A stretch of DNA of 64,000 nucleotides from Adineta vaga (taxonomy: Eukaryota > Rotifera). This document shows positions 45,948 to 58,353 of the stretch, in pieces. The translations under genes were made by a program, and so were the position numbers. Each line of letters starts with the position of its first letter. Within the stretch, counting starts at the first letter, position 1. Location of the stretch: positions 4,836,001 through 4,900,000 of the forward strand of contig CP075493.1 of NCBI GenBank assembly GCA_021613535.1, read 5' to 3'. The notes under the pieces were generated by a model. It worked only from the letters and a program-made list of their open reading frames with translations, was not told where the DNA came from and searched no databases.

Positions 45948-48924
45948 ATGGATGATGATCTTCGACCTGCACAGATTCGTCCTTTAGCTGGAACGACACG
46001 TCATCGTTTATGTGCTGGTCAAGTTTGTGTTAGTGTTGCATCGTGTGTAAAAGAACTTATTGAAAATAGTCTCGATGCACATAGTACACGTTTACAATTG
46101 ACATTTATTGCACATGGTGCAGATCTTATTGAATTAGTCGATAATGGTGATGGTATTCCCGAACATGATTTTGAAAAAATCGGTAAATATACAAGATATA
46201 TAAAATGTATTGCAATAAGACAAATGGTTTCCTTGTAGGATTGCGATATCATACATCAAAATTAAGTCAATTTGAAGATTTAGAACATGTGATAACCTAT
46301 GGATTTCGTGGTGAAGCTCTCTCATCGATTTGTATCTATGCGTCTGTCTTGATTCTTTGCTTTTCTTTCTAAAACATAATCAATGCTATTCTTTAGAGAT
46401 GTAACTATTGTTACGCGTCATGCATCTGCATCAATTGGAACAAAACTAATATTCGATGGTGAAGGACAAGTTATTTCTCGTGTTCCATGTCCTCGAGAAG
46501 TAAAACTTTTTGATTGTAAATAATCTTTTATTCGAAATTAGTTTTCTTCTCATTTATTAGACTGGTACAACAGTATCCATCCGTTCATTATTCAGTCGTT
46601 TTCCTGTTCGACGTACTGAATTACAAGCACATTCGAAACGAGAATTTTCTCAAGCATTAAATATCATTCAATCATTTGCGATTATATCTCGACAAATACA
46701 ATTCTTTCAAATATCTTCATCAGCAGATAATCATCCACCTTCACATCCATTATTAACATTAACTCCTTCAACTTCATTAAAAGACACATTAGGTCAAATC
46801 TTTGGACAAAAAATACTTGAAAGTATTATTCATATTGATGATAACAATGATGATGAAAATGATACAAATAAAGAATTCAAAGTAAATGATCATATTGAGA
46901 TACTTTTTTTTGAATAAGACTACTCCTATTCATTTAGTTTGATGGTTATATTTCTCGACCTCAACATGGTTCCGGTCGTTCATCAGCAGATCGACAATAT
47001 CTTTATGTTAATAATCGTCCTATTGATTGTGCACCTTTCTTACGAACAATAAATGATATCTATCGACAATTTAATCCTAATCAATATCCTCTCGTTGCAT
47101 TGAGTATTGAAGTACTTGATCGAAGTACACTTGATATCAATTGTACACCAGATAAACGAACAGTTTTTGTTGAACATTTATCGAATATGTGTGATCGAAT
47201 ACGAGTTATTCTAAATCAATTATTTGAAGCAAGTAGTAATGTTTATGTTGGATCAAATAAACGACCACAAGAAATATCAGAAACCAATGATTTACCAACA
47301 CCGCCAACAAAACAAATGCGAATTGAACGATTCGTTAAAAAACCTGTAAGGTTGTCAACATCATTGGTATTGATTCAAAGTAGTTTCTTTATTTTTGTTT
47401 TAGTCCCAATCTTCTGATATACCAGTTCTAACGACAAGTAATCCTTTATCAAAATTTTCTGGTCCTTTTAATATGGTATTTAATAGTATTGAGAATAAGA
47501 AGCATGTAGTATTTATTTTTGGTTTTTAGATTCGTAGTGAAAAGTCAAGTCCATCTTCATCGAAATTATCAACACAAGAACGAGCTCTATTCACATTTGA
47601 ATCACATAGTATCGCGAAAGATAAGTTATCTCTTTCGGAAAATGAAGAAGAAGATGAGGAGGAGGAGGAAGAGGAAGATTCACATGAGAATACATTACTT
47701 CATGGAAGTCCATCAAAAAAAGATTTCATCGATAAAATCAAACAACTTCGACAAAAAGATGAAGAAACTGAAATACCTGTATCAACAGATCATGATCTAC
47801 AAGTGTATACATCAACACCAGCTGTTAAAGAAAAATCTAAACCGTTCGAAGAACCAAAAAATATTGTACGTTAAAGTTAAACTTCAGTTATAAATCATTC
47901 GAGAAAACAACTTATATTACATTTTATTTCTAGCAAGTAACATCCTATAAATCATGTGAAATCAAAGTAAAATTTAGTATGGATAAATTGAAAGAAAAAT
48001 ATAGAGCAATGTCTGAAAAAGAAGATATTTCTTCAGTAATTTCCGATCATCGTTTTAATATACATATTGAAGAAAATCAAAATGAAGAAGCTGAAGATGA
48101 ACTTCGACGACAAATTGATAAAGCTGATTTCGAAAGGTTTGTCTATTCAATATTCTTCAAAAATACAATTGTTAACGAACTCTCATTTCCTATAGAATGT
48201 CAATCATTGGCCAATTTAATCGTGGTTTTATCTTAGTGACACTCGTCGATCATGCCTCACAATTATTTATTGTTGATCAACATGCTGCTGATGAAATTTA
48301 TAATTTTCATCGTCTTTATGAACAAACAACTGTTAGTCGACAACCACTTCTTCTTCCAAAACCGATACCACTCGATCCATCACGACAAGTTCTTCTTCAA
48401 CAACATTTAGATTTATTCAATCGTCTCGGGTAATTTTCAGAATAGAAAGTAAATTTCAAATCGAAATTCTATGTTCTAGTTTTGAGATTGAAATTGATGA
48501 GAATGAATCTCGTATTGATCGTCGTTGTCGTGTACTTTCATATCCAACTATATCCGGTGCTCATTCATGTGTATTTGGTATTGATGAAATCGATGAAATT
48601 CTTTCACATTTAACTGATTCAACTCAACAAACGCGTCAAGAAGAACATTATGAATCATCACGTTTACGAAAAGTATTTGCCTCGAAAGCATGTCGAATGT
48701 CCATTATGATTGGAACTGATTTAACAAAGAAGCAAATGATATCAGTTGTTCGACATCTTGCTCAACTAGCAAAACCATGGGTAATTTGCATAACGTGAAA
48801 AAAAAATCTTACAATTTTTCGTCTGTTTTAGAATTGTCCTCATGGAAGACCAACGATTCGACATGTATCTAATCTTACTGAAGTTACAAATGGCTTACTT
48901 TCTGATAAATATCATCCCATATAA
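45948..48924 (+). CDS. PMS2: DNA mismatch repair endonuclease PMS2
   Basis: Eleven exons: 45948-46182, 46239-46341, 46397-46499, 46561-46881, 46938-47345, 47404-47475, 47530-47865, 47934-48136, 48196-48429, 48480-48780, 48832-48924; 802 residues (human 862). GHL ATPase motifs: [11 protein letters not shown] (catalytic Glu and Mg-binding Asn), [27 protein letters not shown] Glu-rich linker (around 47641-47690) is followed by the C-terminal dimer/nuclease domain with [32 protein letters not shown] and [10 protein letters not shown]. MutL-alpha (MLH1-PMS2) nicks the new strand in mismatch repair. The metal motif DQHA-x2-E-x4-E ends in His instead of Glu; other metal ligands (ACR, CPHGRP) are present. 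The GTCTGT donor at exon 2 is slightly non-standard but required by the frame. Confidence 0.93.
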
Positions 48925-49489
48925 TCAAGAGTTTTATATAGTTTTTTAATGATAAAAATTTCATGAATAGACCTTTTTTTATTGACTTTATGTATGAAAA
49001 TTGAAATTGAATAAATAACTATGATATAGAAAAACAACGTTTTCTCCAATTGATTGGTTTTAAGAGAAATATTCAAGAATTTAAAACATCTTGAAGAATA
49101 CATTACGATGTAAAGTACAGAGTTTAAACAAGAATACACAATTTTGTTTTAATGCAGACTAACTTTAGCAGTCCTTGAGAGTACATCTTTGACAATAATT
49201 TCACACATATTTTCAAAGCAATTGTTCCTAATTATATCGAAAATGTGACGATATAATAATCGGTATGAAGAGCTCAATGCCAACTAACGCCCCCTATAAC
49301 GGTGTTTTAATACAAGTGGATGACTATCAATACCATAAGAATGAAAATAATGTCTTGTATTCTGATTCATTCATTTTGTACTGTTGTACACGTTTTAGCA
49401 TTAGCAGACAGACAGCCACATCACTAGCATATCATTATCATTATCATAATATATATACAGTAAACGGCAATATTTGTTCCATCCATAAA
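48925..49489. other. intergenic stretch, PMS2 to SCFD1
   Basis: Holds the PMS2 3' UTR and the SCFD1 promoter or leader. The frame upstream of the SCFD1 ATG stays open from 49265 but reads like noncoding sequence. Nothing else is seen. Confidence 0.5.
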
Positions 49490-52400
49490 ATGATTTCTTC
49501 GTCAGCTGGACCATTATCCTTACGCGATCGTCATATCGGTTAGTCTTAGTAAAACTTCTTTTCTTGAAAACATGTAAAATGTTATGTATCTTTTTTAGCT
49601 ACTCTCAAACAAATGCTCAATTTAAATACTTCTCCAATGACTGTATTGAAAACCACTGGGGAAGAATTAGCATGGAAAGTTTTAACATATGATGAACTCG
49701 GTCAAGATATCATTTCACCCTTATTAACTGTAAAAGAACTACGTGATTTAGGTGTGACACTACATGTGTATGTATTCATTTTTCGTCAATTTAATAAACA
49801 TCAATATATTCTGTACTTTCAGGTCACTAAAATCAGAACGTGATCCAGTCGATGAAATTGCTGCTGTGTATTTTATAATGCCAACAAGAGATAATATTAC
49901 TCGAATAGCAAAAGTAAAACGTTTTCAACAAAAAAAATGATGTTTATTATATATATATATATAATATATAGGATTTAGCTGATGGTTTATATGAATCATA
50001 TTATTTGAATTTTATTGCACCTATTCCACGCGATCTTTTGGAAGAATTAGCAACAGCTGCATTAGAATCAAATTCTCAACAGTGTATAACTAAGGTAAAT
50101 GAATATAAGAATGAATTTCATGACTTACAATTAAATTTTTTTAGATTTATGATCAATATCTCGATTTTATCACACTCGAAGACGAATTATTTTGTTTGAG
50201 ACAAACAGGAAGAAATAGTATATCGTATTATGGTAAGTAAGAACGTATTGTTGATTATAAAAATATCAATTAACATATATTTTGTAGCGCTCAATCGTCC
50301 ACAAATGCGTGATGACGAAATGGATGCAATCATCACAACAATTGTTGATAGTCTATTTTCCGTATGTGTAACATTAGGTATATAGAAAACATAAAATTTT
50401 TTATGTGAATCTAAAGTTTGATTGAAATTTTGTTTAGGTTCAGTACCAATCATTCGATGTCCAAAAGGTGAAGCAGCTGAAATCATAGGCGAAGTGTGTT
50501 TGATTCATTTCTAGATAAACTATTTCTAATTTGTATTCTTTTCCTCTTTCAGAAGCTTGATAAGAAACTACGAGAGAATCTACGTGATCCACGAAATAGT
50601 CTCTTTTCATCAGATTCCATGGCTACAGGAGCTTTAAGGTTAGTTAAACTATTTCTTATTCTTAAGATAATTATTCATTTCAATTAATTTTTATAGTTTC
50701 CAACGACCACTTCTTGTGATCCTAGATCGCAGTACTGATTTAGCTTCTCTTCTTCATCATACATGGACTTATCAAGCACTTGCTCATGATATCTTTGTAA
50801 ATCATCAATTGAATATAATTCAAGCCAATACAAATCATTTCTTTTCTAGGATTTTAAATTGAATCGAGTAGAATTTGAAGAAGTCGATGAATCTGTTGTA
50901 TTAAGTGATGGTCGACATCCATCAAAAAAACGTTCTTATGATTTGATTCCAACAGATCAATTCTGGAAACAACAAAAAGGAAAGTAAGACTAGAATAATC
51001 TTTTATTATCACAATAATCGAAGTTTTATGTTTTACTAGTCCATTTCCGAAAGTGGCTGAAGCAATTCAAGAAGACATAGAACGATATCGTCAATCCGAA
51101 GATGAAGTTAAACGACTTAAATCTCAGATGGTTTGTCTTTAGGAAAACTCTCATTTTTGACAATGAAATTTCATTTTATCTTCAATAGGGTATCGAAGGT
51201 GATGCTCAAGATTTAGCAATTAGTTTATTGAATGATACAACAAGTCGATTAACAAGTGCAGTGAGTTCTTTACCAGAATTATTAGAAAAAAAACGTTTAC
51301 TTGATGCACATACAAATATTGCTACGGCTGTTCTCGATGAAATTAAAGTAAATTAGTATTCTTTCTATTTTATAATTCTTTCTATTTTCTTTATATTAGA
51401 GACGAAAACTGGATATTTTCTATGAAACAGAAGAAAAATTAATGAGTAAACAAGTACAAGTAAACGATCATTATAAAACGATATTTTCCTTATTTTATGT
51501 TTGCAAATATTAATAGGAAAAATCTCTGATGGAAGTTCTTTCCGATCCTGCTGGTAAGTGAAAATTTTTCAAAATAATTAAACTCTACTATGAATTTAAT
51601 CTAGCTGGTACACCCGAAGATAAACTTCGTCTATTTTTAATTCATTACATCTGTACACCAACAATGACACAAGTATATGATCTTATGAAATTTCTTCGAT
51701 CAAAATATTTTTATCTTTCGAATTTTTAGGCAGAACTTGATCAATATACAGCAGTGTTACGAGGTTCGAAATGTACTTGTATAGATGCAATTAGTTATAT
51801 TAAACGGTGGAAAACAATCAGTAAAATGAGTGTTGTTTCACAAGCAAGAGAAGGTGGAATTACAACAACTATGGGGTAAGAAAGAAAGTACTGAGATGTG
51901 TACACACTATACTTAACATATGTTCTGATTTTTAGAATGTTTTCAAATTTGGTAAGCAAAGCTTCAAAATTTGCAATGGAAGGTGTTAAAAATCTTGGTA
52001 TTAAACAATATGTAAATAGATTTGTTTGTAGAATTATGATTTAATGAAAGTATGCATGTATTTCTAGAAATTACCAGTAACAAAAATTGTTGATAATCTA
52101 ATGGAATGTCGTTCATCACCTGAAACTGATGATTATCGTTATTTTGATCCAAAACTTCTTCGACCAACTGATGCGTAAGTGAAAACTAAATCTTTCTTTT
52201 CAATACAAAAAGAAAAACAATGAATGAAAATTCATCTATCGTTATCTTTTCTCCATAGCAGTAATTCATCTGAGGAACAGTAAGATAGATAAAAGCTAAT
52301 TCATAAACTAATACTGACAAACTATTCGAATGCATATCATTTTTCTTTGTTCATTTTGTTTTAGTGCAAATATTGCTCGTAATCGTCAAGGTTTTAATGA

Positions 52401-52625
52401 TGCCATTGTCTTTATGGTTGGTGGTGGTAATTATATTGAATATCAAAATTTACAAGATTATGCGAAACCAAGATCACCAGCACCACCCAAACATATTGTC
52501 TATGGTTGCACAGAATTGGTCAATGCATCACAATTTCTTGAACAAGTAAATTAATTATTATGTATAATTAAAATTAAGATTTTTCTTGGACTTTTTTTTA
52601 GCTTGCCAAATTGGGTCAATCGTAA
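49490..52625 (+). CDS. SCFD1: SEC1/MUNC18-family protein SLY1
   Basis: About twenty exons with introns of 45-80 bases, from ATG 49490 (first exon to 49538, then 49599-49767, 49823-49913, 49972-50094, 50145-50232, 50288-50377, 50438-50493, 50553-50638, 50697-50796 ...) to TAA 52623-52625. The protein aligns along its whole length with SLY1: GQDIISPLLTVKELRDLGVT, VYFIMPTRDNI, LYESYYLNFIAPIPR, DTIVDS...VPIIRCPKG, KLDKKLRENLRDPRNSLF, HHTWTYQALAHDIFDFKLNR, KRSYDLIPTDQFW, AVSSLPELLEKKRLLDAHTN, GTPEDKLRLFLIHYI, TDDYRYFDPKLLRPTDA, VFMVGGGNYIEYQNL, and a final QLAKLGQS. SLY1 binds syntaxin-5 and chaperones SNARE assembly between ER and Golgi. A short cassette exon lies at 52259-52279. The CALML4-like gene starts 181 bases later. 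Confidence 0.95.
52259..52279 (+). other. 18- or 21-base cassette micro-exon of SCFD1 with tandem acceptor
   Basis: The acceptor reads TAGCAG, so splicing at 52259 gives 21 bases and at 52262 gives 18; the donor is GTAAGA. All three choices (21, 18 or skip) keep the SCFD1 frame and change only an acidic/Ser loop (NSSEEH). Confidence 0.6.
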
Positions 52626-52792
52626 TCATCGTTATTCTTAGGATTCTCTTTCATTTTACCATTTCCTTTGGGTTGTTGTTGTGAATAAATTATTACGATT
52701 CTTGTTTTAAATGCTATTTTGTTCTTTTTCCTTCGTTTTATTCTTAAATCTTCATTTATAGATCATCGTTGTTTTCTTCTTCGCAATTCAGT

Positions 52793-52806
52793 TCATTTGA
52801 ATAACA
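52793..52806 (+). promoter_or_regulatory. acceptor-like site upstream of the CALML4-like start codon
   Basis: A pyrimidine-rich stretch ending GCAATTCAG closes at 52792, 14 bases before ATG 52807; an AATAAA occurs near 52684. With SCFD1 stopping at 52625 the layout fits an operon junction. Inferred only. Confidence 0.4.
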
Positions 52807-53470
52807 ATGGTATGTTATAGAGATAATTTATTTCATACTGACATATTTGTTTCATTGTTTTAGTCGAAAAATTTCAAAGAAGAAGAGATTGATAGTAAGT
52901 TAATGAATCTATTTTGATGATCAATACTAAATGTGTGTGGATAGATTTTCGGCAATGTTTTCAATTATTTGCTCCACAAGGTTATGTTGATACGTCGGAT
53001 AAATTATGTTTTATAATGCGTTCATTAAGTATGGCACCGACCATTGCTGAATTGAAACGTTACTTTGCTAAATATAAAAAAGGTATTCGATAAAAATGAA
53101 GATTTCATCAATTTCGAGTCCGGAATTTTGTAGATGCTGGTGTTGTTGAATTTGATGATTTTCTCAAAATTGTTTTGGAACATCGTTCAACTGAAAATGC
53201 AGCTAATGAAATTTTAGCTGCATTTCAACAGTATGACACACAACGACTTGGTTATGTTGATGCCAAACAATTGAAATACATTTTAACAAATACGGGAGAG
53301 AAATTAACTGATCGAGATGGTAAATCAGAATAAATATACTATATTTATGAATTGTTCTCATTTTTCTAGTTGAACTTATGCTTCGTGAATTAAATGTCGG
53401 TTCAGATGGTCGTGTTTTCTATGATAATCTTGTTCATATGATGACACAACCATTAGCTGCACGTCGTTAA
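52807..53470 (+). CDS. CALML4: calmodulin-like EF-hand protein, CALML4 type
   Basis: Exons: 52807-52809 (the ATG alone), 52864-52894, 52945-53082, 53134-53319, 53370-53470; 152 residues, the length of calmodulin. The start SKNFKEEEIDNFRQCFQLF matches the CALML4 lead, as do APTIAELKRYF, GEKLTDRDVELMLRELNVGS and a C-term ...MMTQPL. The EF loops are poor in the acidic residues needed for calcium (for example FAPQGYVDTSDKL and YDTQRLGYVDAKQ), as in CALML4, which works as a myosin light chain (MYO7B) in microvillar adhesion. So calcium binding is probably weak or absent. The start codon is split from the rest by a 54-base intron, as is common in calmodulin genes. It follows SCFD1 closely. Confidence 0.82.
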
Positions 53471-54313
53471 ATGAACAATACTTTCTTAATAATAGGTATA
53501 AATATCTACAGACACATTCCATTGAAATCTAATACTAAACTTACTAATACTCATTGCAATCTACTCGGGATTTTTAGTGAAAAACAAAACAAATTGTTCC
53601 ATTTTTATCTGTTTTAATTTGTTGTACTTTTATCACATTGTCTCATAATAATAAATTGACTTTTTAGTATGAATATATAGATCAAATACCTACCTTTCAT
53701 CATTTACCTTTGTAACAACTATCAACCAGAATCATTTCTTAAATCTTTCCTCGAATACGAACTTTATAATTAACGTGAGTACTTCTGCTAGTAGAAGATC
53801 GGTGGTAGAACAATGGAATGGACACTCCTCAATCTAGTTTTCAATCGTTGTTAAAATCATCTGATATTATCGAACTCGCTCAATTATCAATGGCATGTTG
53901 TATTTGTTTGTGAGAAGTATCACTTCTATTGTCTTGTACATTGACAATAGTTTCATGTTTGATATTGACCATAATGAGACTGACATGCATCATTCTTACT
54001 AAACGCTTGATTTTGGAACGAACATTAGCTGTAACTAGGATAGTAACGTTTATCAGATGCAATATCAGGTTTTCACTGATCTTCAATTTATTATTTTCAT
54101 CCAATGCACTATTTTTACAATCAGTATGTGTATCCGTATATGATTGTTATCACATATAATAAAAAGTATCAAATCGCAGGTTATACAATTCATAATAAAA
54201 CATCTTTTTTCAACAGCTAACAAAACGTTTTATATCATTTTATTACTTGCATAGATACAACGAACAAAACAAGTACTTTTACCTGTTGTTATTCATTAAT
54301 TTAGCGATCAAAA
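53471..54313. other. intergenic stretch upstream of the B-box/SPRY gene
   Basis: AT-rich with no supported exon. Small open frames on both strands near 53880-54160 are complementary shadows without domains or splice partners. Confidence 0.5.
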
Positions 54314-55390
54314 ATGCCAGGAGGTAGACATTGTATGATATGTGACAAAGGTGGTATTATTATGTTATGTGATAGATGTCAACAAACATTTTGTGATAAA
54401 CATATCAATGAACATCGACAACAATCTTCTCATCAATTAGACTCTTTAATTCAAGAACATGATCTAATACAAGAAGAACTTAAACATTCATCGAAGAAAC
54501 ATTCGTTATTCAAAAGTATCGATCAATGGGAAAAGGAATCAATTGTAAAAATACAAACAACAGCCGAAAACGTTCGAAATGAATTACGACAAATGATTGA
54601 CGATGCGAACGAACGACTTGCATCTGCATGTCATGATGTTGTTAACAATCTTCAAAAGACTCGTGAAGCTCGACAATTTTGTGATAATGATCTCAAACGA
54701 TCAATGCAACAATTACAACAATTAAAAATGAAACTGGCTTCACCATTATCGGCTGATTTAATCGAAGATACAAAGTCCATCATTCATTTAATTAGTATTC
54801 AGGGAACAGATTTTATGCATAAGGAATTAGAAAAAACGAAAGTATATACCGTTTCAAAACGTTTACCAACAAGTGGTGGTATTCAAGAAAAGTTTGCCAA
54901 AGTTATCGGCTCTGCTATAATTAATGAAGAAGGTTTTCTTGTACGACATCATGGTCAAAATTCGACATTTGCATACATTTTCGGTGAACAACTCTATTCC
55001 AAAGGTAAACATACAATTCGTTTCAAAATCGAACAAAGTCAAATGCCGTATAATATCTTTTTCGGTTGTATTTCATCTCAATTTAATTCAGATCAAATTC
55101 ATTATGATTCACCATGGGTTGCAGGATGGTTTGGACACAACGAAGTTCATCATCATGGTATAACAAATAGAAATTCTGAAATGCATGGTTATGAAAGTAA
55201 TAAAATTGAAACATATGACGTCTTATCATTGACATTAGATTGTGATCATCGGCAAATTGAATTATATCCCGAACGTTCAAAGAAAATTCATGAATTAGCA
55301 GTTAATCTAGAAAAAGCACCTTTTCCATGGCAATTATTCGTCGTATTAACCTATAAAAATGATTCTGTAAGAATTTTACATAATAAATAA
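54314..55390 (+). CDS. single-exon B-box zinc finger, coiled-coil, SPRY-like protein
   Basis: One 358-codon frame without introns, unusual among its neighbours. Residues about 7-40 form a B-box-like zinc site (CMICDKGG...LCDRCQQTFCDKHINEH, spacing C-x2-C, C-x2-C, C-x2-H). Residues 45-175 are a long coiled coil (Glu/Lys/Gln-rich heptads), and residues about 200-355 a beta-rich module with GKHTIRFKIEQ, YNIFFGCIS, SPWVAGWFGHNE, DVLSLTLDCDHRQIELYPER and PFPWQLFVVLTYKNDSVRIL, resembling a B30.2/SPRY fold. The layout is that of a TRIM protein lacking a RING, so ubiquitin-ligase activity of its own is not expected. Intron loss could reflect retroposition or a lineage-expanded family. An ATTTAG acceptor sits 9 bases before the ATG, again consistent with a trans-spliced leader. 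Confidence 0.8.
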   Translation: MPGGRHCMICDKGGIIMLCDRCQQTFCDKHINEHRQQSSHQLDSLIQEHDLIQEELKHSSKKHSLFKSIDQWEKESIVKIQTTAENVRNELRQMIDDANERLASACHDVVNNLQKTREARQFCDNDLKRSMQQLQQLKMKLASPLSADLIEDTKSIIHLISIQGTDFMHKELEKTKVYTVSKRLPTSGGIQEKFAKVIGSAIINEEGFLVRHHGQNSTFAYIFGEQLYSKGKHTIRFKIEQSQMPYNIFFGCISSQFNSDQIHYDSPWVAGWFGHNEVHHHGITNRNSEMHGYESNKIETYDVLSLTLDCDHRQIELYPERSKKIHELAVNLEKAPFPWQLFVVLTYKNDSVRILHNK

Positions 55391-56158
55391 ATTGAAACAG
55401 AATTTCATATGATTCATAATTAACTAGATAATTTAGATGTAATCATATTCTTTATTTTTTGTTCTTCATCATGTGTTAATAAGAGACATTTTCCTGCGAA
55501 GTAATTGACAAAAATGGCTACGAAAGTATGTGAGAACAAGTAATATTATGATGTATTTTGTACTGAACATTCATGTTAACATCTATCCCAAAGGAAAGAT
55601 TTTTACAAGTATTCAACGCTGCTATACTTGAAAATAATTACAAATACGTGTTCATTTGTGACGAACGACTATACTCTCGCTTGGTCGATATAGGATGTGT
55701 TGTATAGTAGAATTTGAAGGACAATGCCAACACTTGCGATGACATTTAGAATTTCATTTAGTGTAATTAAAACTTTTACTATCTACCTTTGAATAGCATC
55801 GTATTTATAAGTAGTTTATAATAGATAAGATTTCGTGACTGACATAAAAATGATAGTCATGCAAGCTCATCTGTTCGAGATAAAGATAAATTCTACTATT
55901 GACAATCTGTGCTCGTTTTTCTTGAACAATTATTCATTCTTACAATCTAATAATCCTTTACTGTATGGCATATGCCCATAAATAAAAGTCATAAAAGTTC
56001 ATTTGTCAATCAAAGTAACTCGTTATGTCAACGATTTCTGAGTAATTTATTCTAGAAAAATTTCAACAACAAAGAAAAATAATTAAATTAATATCACAGG
56101 ATGAAATAAGGCAAAGTAAATAATTCACAAAATAATAAAACATGAAAAAGCATAGTGA
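55391..56158. other. convergent 3' intergenic stretch
   Basis: Between the 3' ends of the SPRY-like gene and the fucosyltransferase. AT-rich; no exon or repeat seen. Confidence 0.5.
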
Positions 56159-57753
56159 TTAACTCTTATTGGTTTGATGTGAATTGAAATGAGTTAAAAT
56201 AAATCCACTTGGTAGACAAGCAGCACCTGCATCTGCTCTCGGCATTTTCCTATGTTCTGCAATCTCTTTCCACGGTGTTTGACGAACAAAACGAATTAAT
56301 TTACATATTTTATTTTCACTTCTTTCTTTTCCAGCAATACCTTCGGTCATCATCGTTGCATTCGCACCGACAACATCAGCAAAATTCTTTAATTTATCAT
56401 CTAAGGACATTTTTTTTAATTCAGCTAGATTTTTATCATGTTTTTTATACCATAAATATGATTCATATAATTTCTTATCATCACCAATACGTTTTAAATC
56501 ATTTGCAAGTTCTTTAATTGAAGAATAATTGAAAATATTGATAAAAGAATGCTCTGGCATGTATCGTCGATGATCAGGTCGACCACTATAACTAGCAACA
56601 ATCGGTATTGAACCAGATTCCACTGCTTTCACTAATTTTTCCGTGACATAATCTGCACAATTGGAATTTTCGATTGCAATAACAAATTTATATTTCTTAT
56701 AAGCATTTGCATTGTCTACCATACGTGCACCATAACCTTGTCGATTATTTAAACATCCACCATACGAATCAACTTTGATTTCTTTCATCAATTGTTGAAC
56801 AAAATCTTGTCGACCATTGTGAGCCTGAAAAGAAACGAAGATATTCTAATCGAATATACTCAAAAGTTCACATAGTGAATCAAAATGAATTCTTTTCTTA
56901 TCAGATTAGAAGATATATTTTAAACTATACGAAAACATGTAAATATCAACTTACATTACAATTTGATATAATCCAAACAGCATATGCTTGTTTTTCTTTC
57001 TCTTCAAAAGGTACACTTGGTGGTGTTAATAAATCTATCAGATGTATATTCATATCGAAATAAGTAGCAGGCTCCGGATAACTATCATTTAAATTATATG
57101 TCATTATAAAATTATATTTTGCCCAAGCACCACCTGTTGAAGAATGTACTTCACTTTCCATAACATATGCCATCGTATATTGTTGACGTTCATTATTGAT
57201 TTGTAAACGATCAAATGGAATACCTGCACCGGCTTGACCATCATGTGAAATAATAAAGTCAACTTCTTCAACACGATTTTGTTGTCGAGTCCAAGTAAAT
57301 GTCGTACTCGATGATGCACATTCGACTTTTTCACCTTCATTTGCTCCGGAACCAAAAAATCCATTCCAATCAAGAACTAAGAAATGTGTTTTTAATGAAC
57401 GACCTTGTTCATCAACTGGCCATCCACTACTTCTAAAGAAATGAGGAAAAAAATGAATAGATGGCTTATTGCCTTTTACTATTTATCTAAGTAACAAGTA
57501 AATCATTCATGCATAGATCAACATACTTTTTTTGAGGAAGAATTTTTTGAATTATTCCTCCTGATCTGTTTGCAGGTTGTGGTGATGTACTTTTAATTTG
57601 AATGTCTATAGTTCTTGGAGGTTGAACTTGTTGTCGATGATTAAGATTGAATAAAATAAAGGCAATACTAAGCAATATACCAATTGTGAGTAAAAATGGT
57701 AATCGTCGTCGTGATCGACATATCGTTGATAAATGACGAATAACTAAACGCAT
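56159..57753 (-). CDS. alpha-1,3-fucosyltransferase (GT10 family)
   Basis: Three exons: 57753-57527, 57432-56955, 56824-56159; 456 residues. Type II topology: short basic cytosolic N-terminus (RLVIRHLSTICRSRRR), signal anchor (LPFLLTIGILLSIAFILF), Pro/Gln stem, then catalytic domain. GT10 markers are the acceptor-side AYVMESEVHS (family E-S motif), AVWIISNCN followed by HNGRQDFVQQL (compare the family's SNC...R..Y...L), and the donor motif FVIAIENSNCADYVTEKLVK with GSIPIV and MPEHSFINIFNYSS. It would transfer fucose from GDP-fucose to GlcNAc in Golgi glycans. Core alpha-1,3 and Lewis-type activity cannot be told apart. The C-terminus carries a Cys-containing extension. The gene diverges from OSCP1. 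Confidence 0.9.
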
Positions 57754-58353
57754 TGTACATATCGGTATAGAATGAAATTACTGAGTATTTTAATTAGCTA
57801 AGGCAATACATTGATAAGTGAGTATCTGCAAGAAAAAAAGAGAAAAAATAAAACCATCTTTTACTCATGTTTGGAGTAAGTTAGTTGACATCGAGTATGC
57901 ACGTTTTTTTTCTATATCGTTCTTTCACCTAGCTCGTGTACGTTATTAAAAAAATCTACCTTTTTTTTCTTCTCTCCTTCTCCTTTATTGATGTTACGAC
58001 TACGAAGTTTAAGGTGGTCTCGATAGTAAAATGTTCTGTTCTTTTTCTTTCTGTTGACATACTATATTTTGATGTACGATTAAAATTAAATCAATTTATA
58101 CAAATACTATTTTTCAACATGTGTAGTTTATCTTAATAAAATATTTTGTAAAAGAAATATATTCATCAATTTCATTCATCTAAATGGAACAATTATCAAA
58201 GTATATATATATATATATGATTCAATGCGCCATCTTTTGAATATGAAGATAAACTTGAGAAGAGGATATACCACAACAGTACATTCATTTATGGCTACGA
58301 AAAAAGTTTAAACATCATTAGATCATACTAGTACTTGAATATCGTGCAATAAT
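57754..58353. other. divergent promoter region, fucosyltransferase and OSCP1
   Basis: AT-rich, with pyrimidine tracts near 57950-57985 and a TA run near 58202-58218. No exon found. Confidence 0.5.

Noticed and set aside
53880-54159. Overlapping small frames on both strands
   Set aside because: Mutual shadows, no domain, no splice partners.
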